Source: Burkholderiaceae bacterium
Lineage (GTDB): Bacteria; Pseudomonadota; Gammaproteobacteria; Burkholderiales; Burkholderiaceae_E
Assembly (NCBI GenBank): GCA_024637395.1
Contig: JAGXFG010000064.1
Location: 1-54,947 of the forward strand
Direction: 5' to 3'
DNA: 54,947 nt
The notes under the pieces are model-generated. The model was given only the letters and a program-made list of their open reading frames with translations, was not told the origin of the DNA and searched no databases. Position numbers and translations under genes: made by a program. Below are positions 19,910-28,960 of the stretch, piece after piece; the stretch's first letter is position 1; each line of letters begins with the position of its first letter.

Positions 19910-20233
19910 TCAGCCGACAAAGTTTACGGGCGGCATCGCCACTTCGTCCGGGCGCTCGGTCGTTGTCGACTGGGCGCGCGTGGCGAGCTTGATCTCCTTG
20001 CGCAGTCGCGAAATCTCGCGACGGTTCCTGAAATAGGTCGGGACACTGGCCAGCAGGCCGACAACCACGCCGGCCGCAAAGAACAGCAGCAGGAAGATCA
20101 CCAGCGGCGCGCTCCAGAGTGCATCCTTGCCAAACGGCAGGAAGTGCAATTCGGTAGTGGCTGTATTGGAGACCGCGAAGCCCAGCGCCAGCACGAACAG
20201 CGTGAGGTTGAAAATCCAGGTCAGCAAACGCAT
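19910..20233 (-). CDS. lapA: Lipopolysaccharide assembly protein LapA
   Basis: Small inner-membrane protein that partners LapB. The product is 107 residues with two membrane helices (about 3-22 and 42-64, LVIFLLLFFAAGVVVGLLAS) followed by a basic coiled stretch RNRREISRLRKEIKLA and a short polar tail. A full GGAGG ribosome site lies just upstream of the ATG. The order ihfB-lapA-lapB is conserved across proteobacteria and supports the call despite the short length. Confidence 0.93.
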   Translation of the reverse strand: MRLLTWIFNLTLFVLALGFAVSNTATTELHFLPFGKDALWSAPLVIFLLLFFAAGVVVGLLASVPTYFRNRREISRLRKEIKLATRAQSTTTERPDEVAMPPVNFVG

Positions 20234-20261
20234 CGTTACCTCCAGAGGAGCGTCCGATCGT

Positions 20262-20561
20262 TCAGAGCGATGGGTCTTTCGGCTGTGAGTCGACGCGTTC
20301 GCGCAAATCCTTGCCCGGCTTGAAATGTGGGACCCGCTTCTCGGGCACCATCACCTTCTCGCCCGACTTCGGATTGCGCCCCACCCGCGGCGGCCGGCGC
20401 GACAGCGCGAAGCTGCCAAAGCCACGGATCTCGATGCGGTGGCCATCGCTCAGTGTCCTGGCCATCGCATCGAGGATAGTTCTTACCGCAAATTCTGCAT
20501 CCTTGGTCACCAGCTGCGGGTAGTGCTCGGCAAGCCGGACGATCAATTCCGATTTGGTCAT
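20262..20561 (-). CDS. ihfB: Integration host factor subunit beta
   Basis: Nucleoid protein that bends DNA as a heterodimer with IhfA. The product is 99 residues from the ATG at 20561 ([20 protein letters not shown]), matching the family N-terminus; an upstream in-frame ATG at 20609 would add 16 unrelated residues. The DNA-binding arm contains [20 protein letters not shown], with the minor-groove proline and RNP-type GRNPKSG, and [14 protein letters not shown] follows. It lies after rpsA as in most proteobacteria. A hairpin overlaps its ribosome site. Confidence 0.95.
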   Translation of the reverse strand: MTKSELIVRLAEHYPQLVTKDAEFAVRTILDAMARTLSDGHRIEIRGFGSFALSRRPPRVGRNPKSGEKVMVPEKRVPHFKPGKDLRERVDSQPKDPSL

Positions 20562-20564
20562 CGT

Positions 20565-20579
20565 GGGAGCATCGCTCCC
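20565..20579 (-). promoter_or_regulatory. Hairpin immediately upstream of the ihfB start
   Basis: On the ihfB strand, GGGAGC and GCTCCC form a six-pair stem with a three-base loop, ending three bases before the ATG. The only Shine-Dalgarno-like sequence (GGGAG) lies inside the stem, so the fold would hide it. This could limit translation initiation unless ribosomes arriving from rpsA or a factor open the stem. Confidence 0.4.
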
Positions 20580-20645
20580 GTCGATCCTGCTTTCGAAACT
20601 ATCGCCCATGGCCTGCCGCTCCCATTACCGCTGCCGGATTCCGCC

Positions 20646-22379
20646 TTACTCCGACTCTTCGCTGCCGCTGTCGAGCTTGGCCCGCAGCAGTGCGCCCAGG
20701 TTGGTAGTGCCGCTGGAGGCTCCGCTCTCGGCCTGGAGACGCTGCATCGATTCTGCCGTTTCGACATTGTCCTTCGCCTTGAGCGAAAGGCTGACCGAGC
20801 GGCTCTTGCGATCGACGTTGATCACCATGGCTTCGATTTCCATCCCTTCCTTCAGATGGTTGCGGGCGTCCTCGACACGGTCACGCGAGATCTCGGAAGC
20901 GCGCAGGTAGCCCTCGAGGTCACCATCGAGATTGACGACGGCACCCTTGGCATCAACCGCACCGACGACCCCGTGGACGATCGAACCCTTGTCGTGCACC
21001 GCCACGTAGTTGTTGAACGGATCGCCATCGAGCTGCTTGATGCCCAGCGAGATGCGTTCGCGCTCGGTATCGATCGCCAGCACCACGGCGGCCACTTCGT
21101 CGCCCTTCTTGAAGTCGCGCACGGCCTCTTCGCCGGGCTTGTTCCAGGACAGGTCCGAGAGATGCACCAGGCCGTCGATGCCACCGGCCAGGCCGATGAA
21201 CACACCGAAATCGGTGATCGACTTGATCGTTCCTTCGACCTTGTCGCCCTTGCGGTGATTGTCGGCAAACTCTTCCCACGGGTTCTGACGGCACTGTTTC
21301 ATGCCGAGCGAGATCCGGCGACGTTCCTCGTCGATCTCGAGCACCATCACCTCGACCTCGTCGTTGAGAGCCACGACCTTGCCGGGATTGACGTTCTTGT
21401 TGGTCCAGTCCATCTCCGAAACGTGCACCAGACCTTCGATGCCCGGCTCGATCTCGACGAACGCGCCGTAATCGGTGATGTTGGTGACCTTGCCGAACAT
21501 CCGCGTGCCTTGCGGATAGCGCCGCCCGATGCCAACCCACGGATCGTCACCGAGTTGCTTGATGCCCAGCGAGACGCGGTTCTTCTCCTGGTCGAACTTG
21601 AGCACCTTGGCGCTGAGTTCCTGGCCGACCTGCACCACCTCGGAGGGGTGACGGACGCGCCGCCATGCCATGTCGGTGATGTGCAGCAGGCCGTCGATGC
21701 CACCGAGGTCGACGAACGCACCGTAGTCGGTGATGTTCTTGACCACGCCATTGACGATCGCGCCTTCCTTCAGGCTCTCGAGCAACTTTTCGCGATCCTC
21801 GGACTGGCCGATCTCGATGACGGCACGGCGCGACATGACCACGTTGTTGCGCTTGCGATCGAGCTTGATGACCTTGAATTCGAAGGTCTTGCCCTCGTAG
21901 GGAGTGGTGTCCTTGACCGGACGGGTATCGATCAGCGAACCCGGCAGGAAGGCGCGGATCCCGTTGGTCATCACGGTAAGGCCACCCTTGACCTTGCCGG
22001 TAATCGTTCCTTCAACCACTGTGCCTTCCTCGAGCGCTTTCTCGAGGCTGATCCACGCCGTCAGGCGCTTGGCACGATCGCGCGAGAGCCGCGTTTCGCC
22101 GAAACCGTCCTCGATCGCATCGATCGCCACCGGCACGAAATCGCCAACTTTGACATCCAGTTCGCCGCGATCGTCGTGGAATTCCTCGATCGGGATGAAG
22201 CTTTCCGACTTGAGTCCGGCGTTGACGACGACGTGGTTGCGGTCGATGCGCAGGACTTCAGCGGTAATCACCTCGCCGGTACGCATTTCCTGACGCGAGA
22301 GCGACTCTTCGAACATCGCCGCGAAACTTCCCGGCTGGTTGGTTTCTGGTTGGTCTTGGTTAAGATTTGGGGTAGACAA
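20646..22379 (-). CDS. rpsA: 30S ribosomal protein S1
   Basis: RNA-binding ribosomal protein that helps load mRNAs. The product is 577 residues with six S1 (OB-fold) repeats, seen as recurrent blocks such as [40 protein letters not shown] and [20 protein letters not shown]. The N-terminus ends in [20 protein letters not shown], as in relatives. The start must be the TTG at 22379-22377: an in-frame stop lies six codons upstream and the next ATG is at residue 22. The ribosome site is very weak (GGA only), resembling the atypical self-regulated start of other rpsA genes. Confidence 0.96.
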   Translation of the reverse strand: MSTPNLNQDQPETNQPGSFAAMFEESLSRQEMRTGEVITAEVLRIDRNHVVVNAGLKSESFIPIEEFHDDRGELDVKVGDFVPVAIDAIEDGFGETRLSRDRAKRLTAWISLEKALEEGTVVEGTITGKVKGGLTVMTNGIRAFLPGSLIDTRPVKDTTPYEGKTFEFKVIKLDRKRNNVVMSRRAVIEIGQSEDREKLLESLKEGAIVNGVVKNITDYGAFVDLGGIDGLLHITDMAWRRVRHPSEVVQVGQELSAKVLKFDQEKNRVSLGIKQLGDDPWVGIGRRYPQGTRMFGKVTNITDYGAFVEIEPGIEGLVHVSEMDWTNKNVNPGKVVALNDEVEVMVLEIDEERRRISLGMKQCRQNPWEEFADNHRKGDKVEGTIKSITDFGVFIGLAGGIDGLVHLSDLSWNKPGEEAVRDFKKGDEVAAVVLAIDTERERISLGIKQLDGDPFNNYVAVHDKGSIVHGVVGAVDAKGAVVNLDGDLEGYLRASEISRDRVEDARNHLKEGMEIEAMVINVDRKSRSVSLSLKAKDNVETAESMQRLQAESGASSGTTNLGALLRAKLDSGSEESE

Positions 22380-22419
22380 TTCGTTGATTCCAAAAGTTCA
22401 CGCCGGGCATCGGCTCCAG

Positions 22420-22437
22420 CCGGAAAAGGAATTCCGG
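22420..22437 (-). promoter_or_regulatory. Leader hairpin upstream of rpsA
   Basis: CCGGAA (420-425) and TTCCGG (432-437) form a perfect six-pair stem with a six-base loop, 41-58 bases upstream of the rpsA start. Together with the missing Shine-Dalgarno and the TTG start, it fits a structured leader for S1 autoregulation, known from enterobacteria. The role here is inferred. Confidence 0.4.
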
Positions 22438-22558
22438 TTGCCACAACCCAGCGGAGTTGCTGTTATGTCCGTCACTCGCGTGCCGGACCCCTGGTAAATC
22501 ACCAAGACCGTCAGTGTGCCGCTACGCCCCGGAGGTGCGATGCGACCCGCTTCGGGTC

Positions 22559-23263
22559 TCAGCCGTTGCGCCGATGGTGCTCCTGCACGATGCTTTCGAG
22601 CACTTTCTCGATCGTCATCTGCGTCGAATCAATCACCAACGCCCCTTGCGCAGACCTGAGCGGCGCGAGCGCCCGATTGGAGTCGCGCGCGTCACGCTCG
22701 GAAAGTTCCTGCAAAAGGCTTGGAATATTAGCAGAAAAACCCTTTTCTATCAATTGTTTATGGCGTCGCTCGGCACGACACTCCAGGCTCGCGGTAAGGA
22801 ACACCTTGAGGTGGGCATCGGGAAAGAGCACCGTCGCCATGTCCCGGCCATCGGCCACCAGGCCAGGCGGGCGCCGGAAACTGCGCTGCAGTCCCCCCAG
22901 TGCCTCGCGCACCGCACCAATCGTCGCGACCTGCGAGGCGGCGCTGCCGACCTCCTGGCGGCGAATTTCAGCGCTGACGTCCTGGCCCCCGAGTTCGATG
23001 CGCGCACCGGCGAAGGTCACCGGCAGCTCGCGCGCCAGTCGCGCCAGCGCCTCTTCGTCGTCGAGCGCGATGCCCGCGCGCAGCGCCGCCAGGGCAGTGA
23101 CGCGGTAAAGCGCCCCCGAGTCGAGATAGTGCCAACCCAGGCGGGCAGCGACGCGGCGCGCGATCTCGCCCTTGCCCGAGGCGGTCGGGCCGTCGATCGC
23201 GATCACCGGCGCGCCGTCGGGGGCCGCCCCGGGCTCCGGAGCGGCCGCTGCCGAGTGCTTCAC
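22559..23263 (-). CDS. cmk: Cytidylate kinase
   Basis: Phosphorylates CMP and dCMP with ATP. The product is 234 residues. After a short alanine/proline-rich extension, the P-loop is [17 protein letters not shown] (lysine 31). [20 protein letters not shown] and [20 protein letters not shown] are typical, the latter bearing the CMP-binding residues. The start is a GTG overlapping the aroA stop (GTGA) with GAGG eight bases upstream. The aroA-cmk-rpsA order is conserved. Confidence 0.95.
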   Translation of the reverse strand: MKHSAAAAPEPGAAPDGAPVIAIDGPTASGKGEIARRVAARLGWHYLDSGALYRVTALAALRAGIALDDEEALARLARELPVTFAGARIELGGQDVSAEIRRQEVGSAASQVATIGAVREALGGLQRSFRRPPGLVADGRDMATVLFPDAHLKVFLTASLECRAERRHKQLIEKGFSANIPSLLQELSERDARDSNRALAPLRSAQGALVIDSTQMTIEKVLESIVQEHHRRNG

Positions 23264-24600
23264 TGCCCGGACCTCGCGCTCACCGCCAGTCCGCAGCCCT
23301 GCGCCAGCGCCACGAAGCCCGGGAACGAGGTCGCGACGTTGGCGGTGTCGGCGATCACGATTTCGCCGCTGCCACGCAACGCCGCCAGCGCCAGCGCCAT
23401 CGCGATGCGGTGGTCGCCGTGCGACTCCACCTGCGCCGCGCCAAAGGGTGTGCGCTCGTCACCGCGGCCGTCGATCACCATGCCGTCGGGGGTGGGCCGG
23501 ACCCGCGCGCCCAGCGCCGCCAGGCCGTCGGCCATGACCGCGATCCGGTCCGATTCCTTGACGCGCAATTCCTCGGCGCCGGTGATCACGGTGCGCCCCT
23601 GGGCGCAGGCCGCCGCCACGAACAGCGCCGGAAACTCGTCGATCGCCAGCGGCACCAGTTCGGGCGGAACGGCGATGCCGCGCAACTGCGCGCCCCGCAC
23701 CCGCAAGTCCGCCACCGGCTCGCCGCCGACCTCGCGCTCGCGCTCGAGGGTGATGTCAGCGCCCATCGCCCGCAGGATATCGATCACCCCGGTGCGGGTC
23801 GGATTGATGCCGACGTGCTCGAGGGTCAGGTCAGAGCCCTCGGCGATCGAGGCTCCGACCAGGAAGAAAGCCGCCGAGGAAATGTCGCCGGGGACGTCGA
23901 TATCGGTGGCCCGCAGGCGCTGGCCACCTTCCATTCGCACCCAGGCGCCAGCGCGCGCCAGGCGCACCCCGAAGCCGCCGAGCATGCGCTCGGTGTGGTC
24001 GCGCGTCGGCGCCGGCTCCCGCACCTCGGTCACGCCCTCGGCGTAGAGTCCGGCCAGCAGTAGCGCCGACTTGACCTGGGCGCTGGCCACCGGCATCTCG
24101 TAGCGGGTCGCGCGCAACCGGCCCGCGGCCGGCAATATCCGTACCGGCGGGCAGCCGCCGTCGGTTTCGATGCGCGCGCCCATGGCTGTCAATGGCTCGG
24201 TGACGCGGCGCATCGGGCGCCGGGTCAGGCTTTCGTCGCCGACCAGCACGCTGGCGAAGCGCTGGCCGCTCAGCAGCCCGATCAGCAGGCGCATCGCGGT
24301 GCCGGCATTGCCGCAGTCGATCGCGCCGGGCGCAACGTGCAAACCGTCGACTCCGACCCCGTGGACCTCCAGTCGGCCCTGATCCGGGCCGTCGATCCGC
24401 ACCCCAAGGGCGCGCAACGCGTCGCGGGTCGAGAGCGCATCGGCGCCTTCGAGAAAACCCGCTACCCGGGTAACCCCGTCGGCGAGCGCCCCCAGGATGA
24501 CCGAGCGATGCGAGATCGACTTGTCACCGGGCACGCGCAGCCGGCCGCTGAGGCGGCCGCCCGGTTCGACACAAAAGCTTTGCCTGGAGGGGGGATTCAT
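23260..24600 (-). CDS. aroA: 3-phosphoshikimate 1-carboxyvinyltransferase (EPSP synthase)
   Basis: Transfers enolpyruvyl from PEP to shikimate-3-phosphate, the sixth step of the shikimate pathway. The product is 446 residues. The N-terminal [20 protein letters not shown] and the [17 protein letters not shown] segment bind substrate. The loop is [13 protein letters not shown]. Later the protein has [20 protein letters not shown] and [13 protein letters not shown]. The [10 protein letters not shown] stretch with alanine next to the glycine resembles class II (CP4-like, low glyphosate affinity) enzymes more than class I. It lies 108 bases after tyrA. Confidence 0.95.
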   Translation of the reverse strand: MNPPSRQSFCVEPGGRLSGRLRVPGDKSISHRSVILGALADGVTRVAGFLEGADALSTRDALRALGVRIDGPDQGRLEVHGVGVDGLHVAPGAIDCGNAGTAMRLLIGLLSGQRFASVLVGDESLTRRPMRRVTEPLTAMGARIETDGGCPPVRILPAAGRLRATRYEMPVASAQVKSALLLAGLYAEGVTEVREPAPTRDHTERMLGGFGVRLARAGAWVRMEGGQRLRATDIDVPGDISSAAFFLVGASIAEGSDLTLEHVGINPTRTGVIDILRAMGADITLEREREVGGEPVADLRVRGAQLRGIAVPPELVPLAIDEFPALFVAAACAQGRTVITGAEELRVKESDRIAVMADGLAALGARVRPTPDGMVIDGRGDERTPFGAAQVESHGDHRIAMALALAALRGSGEIVIADTANVATSFPGFVALAQGCGLAVSARSGQ

Positions 24601-24708
24601 TGCTGGCGCTCGTTGCAGGGTTGGCCGATCACGGGTTGACCGGTCATTTTACTTGGCTACCCGGTCCGGGAACACGCCCCTACCGGCGACAGCCTGGCTC
24701 GGGCGATC

Positions 24709-25608
24709 TCAGTCAACCTGCCGCCGCCAGCGCGCGCCCTGCTCGAAGACCTCAACCAGCCGCTCGCGATCATCCGCGGCGATTGCGCCGACAACCCGCG
24801 CCAGCGACTCCTCGAAGCGCGCCGCGCACTCCAGCACCGCTTCGCGGTTGTCGAGCACGATGTCGGCCCACAACTGGGCCGATGACGCTCCGATCCTGGT
24901 CGTGTCGCGCAGCCCGGCGCCGCTGAACTCGGCTGCCAGCTGGGCGTGCTCGCCCGAGGCGATGGCCGCCGAGAGCGCGAACACCAGGGCATGCGGCCAG
25001 TGCGAGAACTCGGCGAACAGTGCGTCATGAACCTCTGCGTCCATGGTCTGCACCCGCGCGCCGAGTGCGGCCAGCCACCCGGCCAGCCGCAGCGCCAGAC
25101 GGCGTTGCGCCTCGTCGACCGGACACAACAGCCACAGGCGATTGGCGAACAGGTCGGCACGCGCCGCACCCGGGCCGCTGCGCTCCGAACCGGCGATTGG
25201 GTGGCCCGGAACGTAGCGCTCGAAGGCTGGGCCAAGGGCACTGCGCGCCGCGGCGATGACGCTCGACTTGGTGCTGGCGCAATCAGTGATCAACGCCTGC
25301 TCCCCGGCCCCGGCCGCGACCTGGGCAAATACTTCCGGCATCGCCGGCACCGGATTGGCCAGCACGATCAGGTCGGCGCCGGCGCAGGCCTCGGCGACGC
25401 TCGCCGCGGCCTCGTCGAGCAGGCCATGGGTGCGCGCCAGATGGGCATCGTCGCCGGGCGAGTAGCCGACCACGCTGGTGGCCAGGGCGCGCGAGCGCAG
25501 CGCGGCGGCAAATGACGAGCCGATCATCCCGGTGCCGATGATTGCCACCCGGCCGATCGGCCCGCTCGGCCGCGCCGCTGCCAGCGGATGAGTCTCGGCT
25601 GCGGTCAC
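24709..25608 (-). CDS. tyrA: Prephenate dehydrogenase
   Basis: Oxidatively decarboxylates prephenate (or arogenate) in tyrosine synthesis. The product is 299 residues from a GTG at 25608 that overlaps the hisC stop (GTGA) and follows a GGGAG site. The NAD(P) motif is VAIIGTGMIGSSFAAALRSR. The conserved histidine region GHPIAGSERSGPGAARADLF, with the HPxAGSE active site, and the C-terminal helical domain (FSHWPHALVFALSAAIA) are clear. It stands alone rather than fused to aroA. Confidence 0.94.
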   Translation of the reverse strand: MTAAETHPLAAARPSGPIGRVAIIGTGMIGSSFAAALRSRALATSVVGYSPGDDAHLARTHGLLDEAAASVAEACAGADLIVLANPVPAMPEVFAQVAAGAGEQALITDCASTKSSVIAAARSALGPAFERYVPGHPIAGSERSGPGAARADLFANRLWLLCPVDEAQRRLALRLAGWLAALGARVQTMDAEVHDALFAEFSHWPHALVFALSAAIASGEHAQLAAEFSGAGLRDTTRIGASSAQLWADIVLDNREAVLECAARFEESLARVVGAIAADDRERLVEVFEQGARWRRQVD

Positions 25609-26720
25609 TGGGCGGCTCCCGGTGTCCCGGCCCCGAGGGCACGCACCAGCGCGTCCAGGAATGCCCGGTTCTCCTCGGCGAGCCCGACCGTCACCCGCAA
25701 CCACTGCGGCAAGCCATAGCCCGCCACCGGACGCACGATGACGCCGGCACGCAGCAGGCTCTCGTTGACCGAGTGTGCGTCGCCAACCTTGACCAGCACG
25801 AAATTGCCCAGCGAGGGCACGTACTCGAGCCCGAGTTCGTCGAAGCCGCGCTCGAGCTGTTCGATGCCCTGCCGATTGAGCTCATAGGTGCGCTGGAGGA
25901 ACTGCGCATCGCCCAGTGCGGCGACCGCGGCGGCCTGCGCCACCGAGTTGACGTTGAATGGTGGGCGTACCCGGTTGAGCAGGTCGGTCAGTTCGGGCTG
26001 CGCCAGAGCGAACCCGACCCGCAGCCCGGCCAGGCCGTAGGCCTTGGAAAAGGTTCGCGAAATCATCAGGTTGGGAAATTCACGCAGCCAGACGGTCGAG
26101 TCATGGCGCAGTTCCGGAGGGAGGTACTCGTTGTAGGCCTCGTCGAGCACGACCACCGTCGTGGGCGGCACCTGGCGCAGGAACTGTTCGACCTGCTCCG
26201 GCGCCAGGAAGGTGCCGGTCGGATTGTTGGGGTTGGCCACGTACACCAGCCTGGTGTCGGGTGCGATCACCGCGGCCATCGCCGCCAGGTCGTGGCCGTG
26301 GTCACGCGCCGCCACCACGATCCCGCGGGCGCCAGCGGCCTGAGTCGCGAGCGCGTAGACCACGAAGGAATATTGCGCGTAGACCGCCGAGGAACCCGGA
26401 CCCAGCAGTGCCTTGGCGGCCAGTTCGAGCAGATCGTTGGAGCCGTTGCCCAGCGTAATCCATTCCGGCGGCACGCCATAGCGCCTGGCGAGCGCGTCTT
26501 TCAGTTCGAAACCGTTGGGGTCGGGATAGCGCGCCAGCTCGCCGGCGACCTCGATCATCGCGGCGCGCGCCGAGTCCGGCATCCCCAGCGGGTTCTCGTT
26601 CGAGGCCAGCTTGATGATCGCCGCCGGATCGATGCCGTATTCACGGGCCAGCTCAGCGATCGGCTTGCCGGCCTGGTAGGGGGCGATTGCGCGGATGTAT
26701 TCAGGCGCAGACAGGGTCAT
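25605..26720 (-). CDS. hisC: Histidinol-phosphate aminotransferase
   Basis: PLP-dependent class I/II aminotransferase. In this conserved pheA-hisC-tyrA setting it may also serve aromatic amino-acid transamination. The product is 371 residues with KLASNENPLGMPDSA near the start, the NPNNPTGTFL segment, VVLDEAYNEYLP, the PLP-lysine in ISRTFSKAYGLAGLRVGF, and the C-terminal FVLVKVGD plus arginine RVTVGL. The ribosome site GGAGAAG precedes the ATG. A separate his operon is not in view. Confidence 0.92.
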   Translation of the reverse strand: MTLSAPEYIRAIAPYQAGKPIAELAREYGIDPAAIIKLASNENPLGMPDSARAAMIEVAGELARYPDPNGFELKDALARRYGVPPEWITLGNGSNDLLELAAKALLGPGSSAVYAQYSFVVYALATQAAGARGIVVAARDHGHDLAAMAAVIAPDTRLVYVANPNNPTGTFLAPEQVEQFLRQVPPTTVVVLDEAYNEYLPPELRHDSTVWLREFPNLMISRTFSKAYGLAGLRVGFALAQPELTDLLNRVRPPFNVNSVAQAAAVAALGDAQFLQRTYELNRQGIEQLERGFDELGLEYVPSLGNFVLVKVGDAHSVNESLLRAGVIVRPVAGYGLPQWLRVTVGLAEENRAFLDALVRALGAGTPGAAQ

Positions 26721-26786
26721 GGTGGTGCTTCTCCGAAGTTGTTGGTCGCGCTCTCCGCCGGCCTGGTGGCTGCCGGGGCCAGCTAC

Positions 26787-27893
26787 CTAGGCCAGTCGCG
26801 GATAGGAGCCGAGCACCTTGTAGAACGCAGCGTTGCGCTGCAGTTCCTCAAGCGCCGGGGCTACGTCCGGATCCTTCCAATGGCCCGCGATGTCGATGTA
26901 GAAATAGTATTCCCAGCGCCCCTGCCGCGCCGGACGGGACTCGAGCCGCTTCATCGAGACCTTGTGGCGTGCCAGCGGCTCGATCAGCGAATGCATCGCA
27001 CCGGGCCGGTCCTGGACCGCCATGATCAGTGAGGTCTGGTCACGCCCCGAGGCTTCGCACTCGTGGCGGCCAATGATCGAGAAGCGGGTCCGATTGGCCG
27101 GGTCGTCCTGGATGCCGGCGGCGGCCACCTGCAGGCCGTAGCGCAGCGCCGCGGCATCGCCGGCTATCGCCCCCGTGGCCGGGTCGGCGGCCGCCAGCTG
27201 CGCCCCTTCGGCATTGCTGGCCACCGCGACCAGCTCGATGCCATGGGCGTGGCGCTCGAGCCAGACGTTGCACTGCGCCAGCGCCTGGGGGTGGGCGCAG
27301 ATGCGGCGAATCGCGGCGAGCGAATTGCTCTGGGCCAGCAGGTTGTGGCGCACCGGCACCAGCACCTCGCCACTGATCTTGAGCGGGGTCTGCAGGAACA
27401 GGTCGAGCGAGCGGCTCACCGCACCCTCGGTGGAATTCTCGATCGGCACCACCCCGAAGTCCGCGGCGCCGGACTCGGTGGCGCGAAACACCTCGTCGAT
27501 CGACTGGCATGAGACCGGGTCGATGCCGTGCCCGAAGTGGCGATACATCGCCAGTTCCGAGAACGTGCCCTCGGGCCCGAGGTAGGCCACGCGCAGGCGC
27601 CGTTCGATCTCCCGGCACGCCGAGATCACCTCGAGATAGATCGAGGCCAGCGCGTTGATCGACAGCGGTCCCTGGTTCTTCGCCCGCAGCCGGTCGATGA
27701 TCTGGGCCTCGCGCTCGGGGCGATAGACCGGCGCGTCGGTCTCGCGTTTCAGTTCCCCGACCTCGCGGGCCAGCGACGCACGCCGGTTGAGCAGGGCGAC
27801 GATCTGGTCGTCGACCGCGTCGATGGCCACGCGCAACGCGCCAATGCCGGCGTCAGCCCCGTCCTTCTTCTGGTCACCAGCTTCCAATTTCAC
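26787..27893 (-). CDS. pheA: Bifunctional chorismate mutase / prephenate dehydratase
   Basis: Converts chorismate to prephenate and then to phenylpyruvate for phenylalanine. The product is 368 residues in three parts. The first is an AroQ chorismate mutase (about 18-100, with LRVAIDAVDDQIVALLNRRA). The second is a prephenate dehydratase (about 104-285, VAYLGPEGTFSELAMYRHFG and VVPIENSTEGAVSRSLDLFL, bearing the catalytic TRF in NRTRFSIIGR). The third is a C-terminal ACT domain (about 290-365, with the ESRPARQ feedback site). The start appears to be a GTG at 27893. serC, usually just upstream, is missing. Confidence 0.94.
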   Translation of the reverse strand: MKLEAGDQKKDGADAGIGALRVAIDAVDDQIVALLNRRASLAREVGELKRETDAPVYRPEREAQIIDRLRAKNQGPLSINALASIYLEVISACREIERRLRVAYLGPEGTFSELAMYRHFGHGIDPVSCQSIDEVFRATESGAADFGVVPIENSTEGAVSRSLDLFLQTPLKISGEVLVPVRHNLLAQSNSLAAIRRICAHPQALAQCNVWLERHAHGIELVAVASNAEGAQLAAADPATGAIAGDAAALRYGLQVAAAGIQDDPANRTRFSIIGRHECEASGRDQTSLIMAVQDRPGAMHSLIEPLARHKVSMKRLESRPARQGRWEYYFYIDIAGHWKDPDVAPALEELQRNAAFYKVLGSYPRLA

Positions 27894-28001
27894 CTCGGGA
27901 TTGAATCAGTCGCCGCCAATGCTACCGGATTCCCCGCCATTGACGGAGCGGCTCGGCGCCTGCTGCCAGTTCCTGCTGGCATCCCGAGGCTGCGGCGCTG
28001 C

Positions 28002-28928
28002 TCAGTTGTGCTCCCAGCCGGGCATCGCGAAAGCCTGGTCCTTCAGGGCCAGCAGCAGTTCGGAACTCTGTTCCCGGGTCAGCGCCACCAGTGGCGGGCG
28101 CACCGTGGCGTAAGCGGCATCACCGCCGAAATGGGCGATGGCCGCCTTGAGGGCCGGGATCATCGGAAAGCGCTGGAAGATGCCGCGCAGGGCGTCGAGC
28201 GCCTGCTGCTGGGCGTCGGCATCGGGCTGCTGCCAGGTCCGGTAGAGCTGCGCGATCGGCCCCGGGTTGACGTTGCCGGTAGCAGTGATGCAGCCGGCAC
28301 CGCCGCCGCGCATGTTGGCGAGCAGGAAGCTTTCGCTGCCGGCAAACACGTCGAAGCCCCGGGGCTGGAAACGCTCCAGCATCGCCTTGGTGTTTTCCCA
28401 GTCGCCCGAGCTGTCCTTGATCCCGGCAATGGCCTGCGGATAAGCTTTCAGGAGCCGCTCAATCAGCGCGAGGGTGATCGGAACATTCGACACCTGGGGA
28501 ATGTGATACAGGTAGATGCGCAGGCGCTGGTCGGCGACCCGCTCGATCACTTCTGCATAGCTGGCGAACAGGCCGTCGTCAGACACTCCCTTGTAGTAGA
28601 ACGGCGGCAACATCAACACGCCGCCGGCGCCGTGGCGCACCGCATGACGGGTCAATTCAACGCTGTCGGTCAGTGCGCAGGCGCCGGTGCCGGGCATCAT
28701 CCGGTTGCCCGGCACCCCGGACTCGACCAGCGCATCGAGCAGCGCCATCTTTTCGGCAACCGACAGCGAGTTGGCCTCCGAATTGGTGCCGAAGACGGCC
28801 AGACCGACTTCCTGGCTGAGCAGCCAGCGACAGTGGCGGACCAGCCTGCCGGCGTCGGGACTGAGGTCCGCAGTGAACGGCGTAATAACCGGCGAGAAGA
28901 CGCCGCGCAGTCGTGTATCTGTATTCAT
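28002..28928 (-). CDS. DHDPS/KDG-aldolase family lyase or dehydratase
   Basis: The 308-residue product from the ATG at 28928 (MNTDTRLRGVFSPVITPFTA) is a class I aldolase-type barrel. The Schiff-base lysine is K171 in IAGIKDSSGDWENT, and the catalytic tyrosine is Y141 in YLYHIPQVSNVPI. The carboxylate-binding motif reads GTNSEANSLS instead of the usual GTTGE, pointing to a substrate other than that of lysine synthesis. In this operon it most likely cleaves or dehydrates a 2-keto-3-deoxy sugar acid. It is the last gene of the operon, with a GGAG site before the start. The exact substrate is unknown. Confidence 0.82.
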   Translation of the reverse strand: MNTDTRLRGVFSPVITPFTADLSPDAGRLVRHCRWLLSQEVGLAVFGTNSEANSLSVAEKMALLDALVESGVPGNRMMPGTGACALTDSVELTRHAVRHGAGGVLMLPPFYYKGVSDDGLFASYAEVIERVADQRLRIYLYHIPQVSNVPITLALIERLLKAYPQAIAGIKDSSGDWENTKAMLERFQPRGFDVFAGSESFLLANMRGGGAGCITATGNVNPGPIAQLYRTWQQPDADAQQQALDALRGIFQRFPMIPALKAAIAHFGGDAAYATVRPPLVALTREQSSELLLALKDQAFAMPGWEHN

Positions 28929-28960
28929 GGTTTTCTCCGTTTTCGCCTGATCGGCCGCTG

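Noticed and set aside
17666-20323. Long plus-strand frame opposite rfbB, lapB and lapA (about 885 codons)
   Set aside because: It crosses three real genes and a gap, and its translation lacks domain features; the same high-GC artefact.
27964-27981. Hairpin TGCCAG-N6-CTGGCA between the sugar-acid operon and pheA
   Set aside because: Considered as the operon terminator, but the stem overlaps no U-tract on either strand, so it is unproven.
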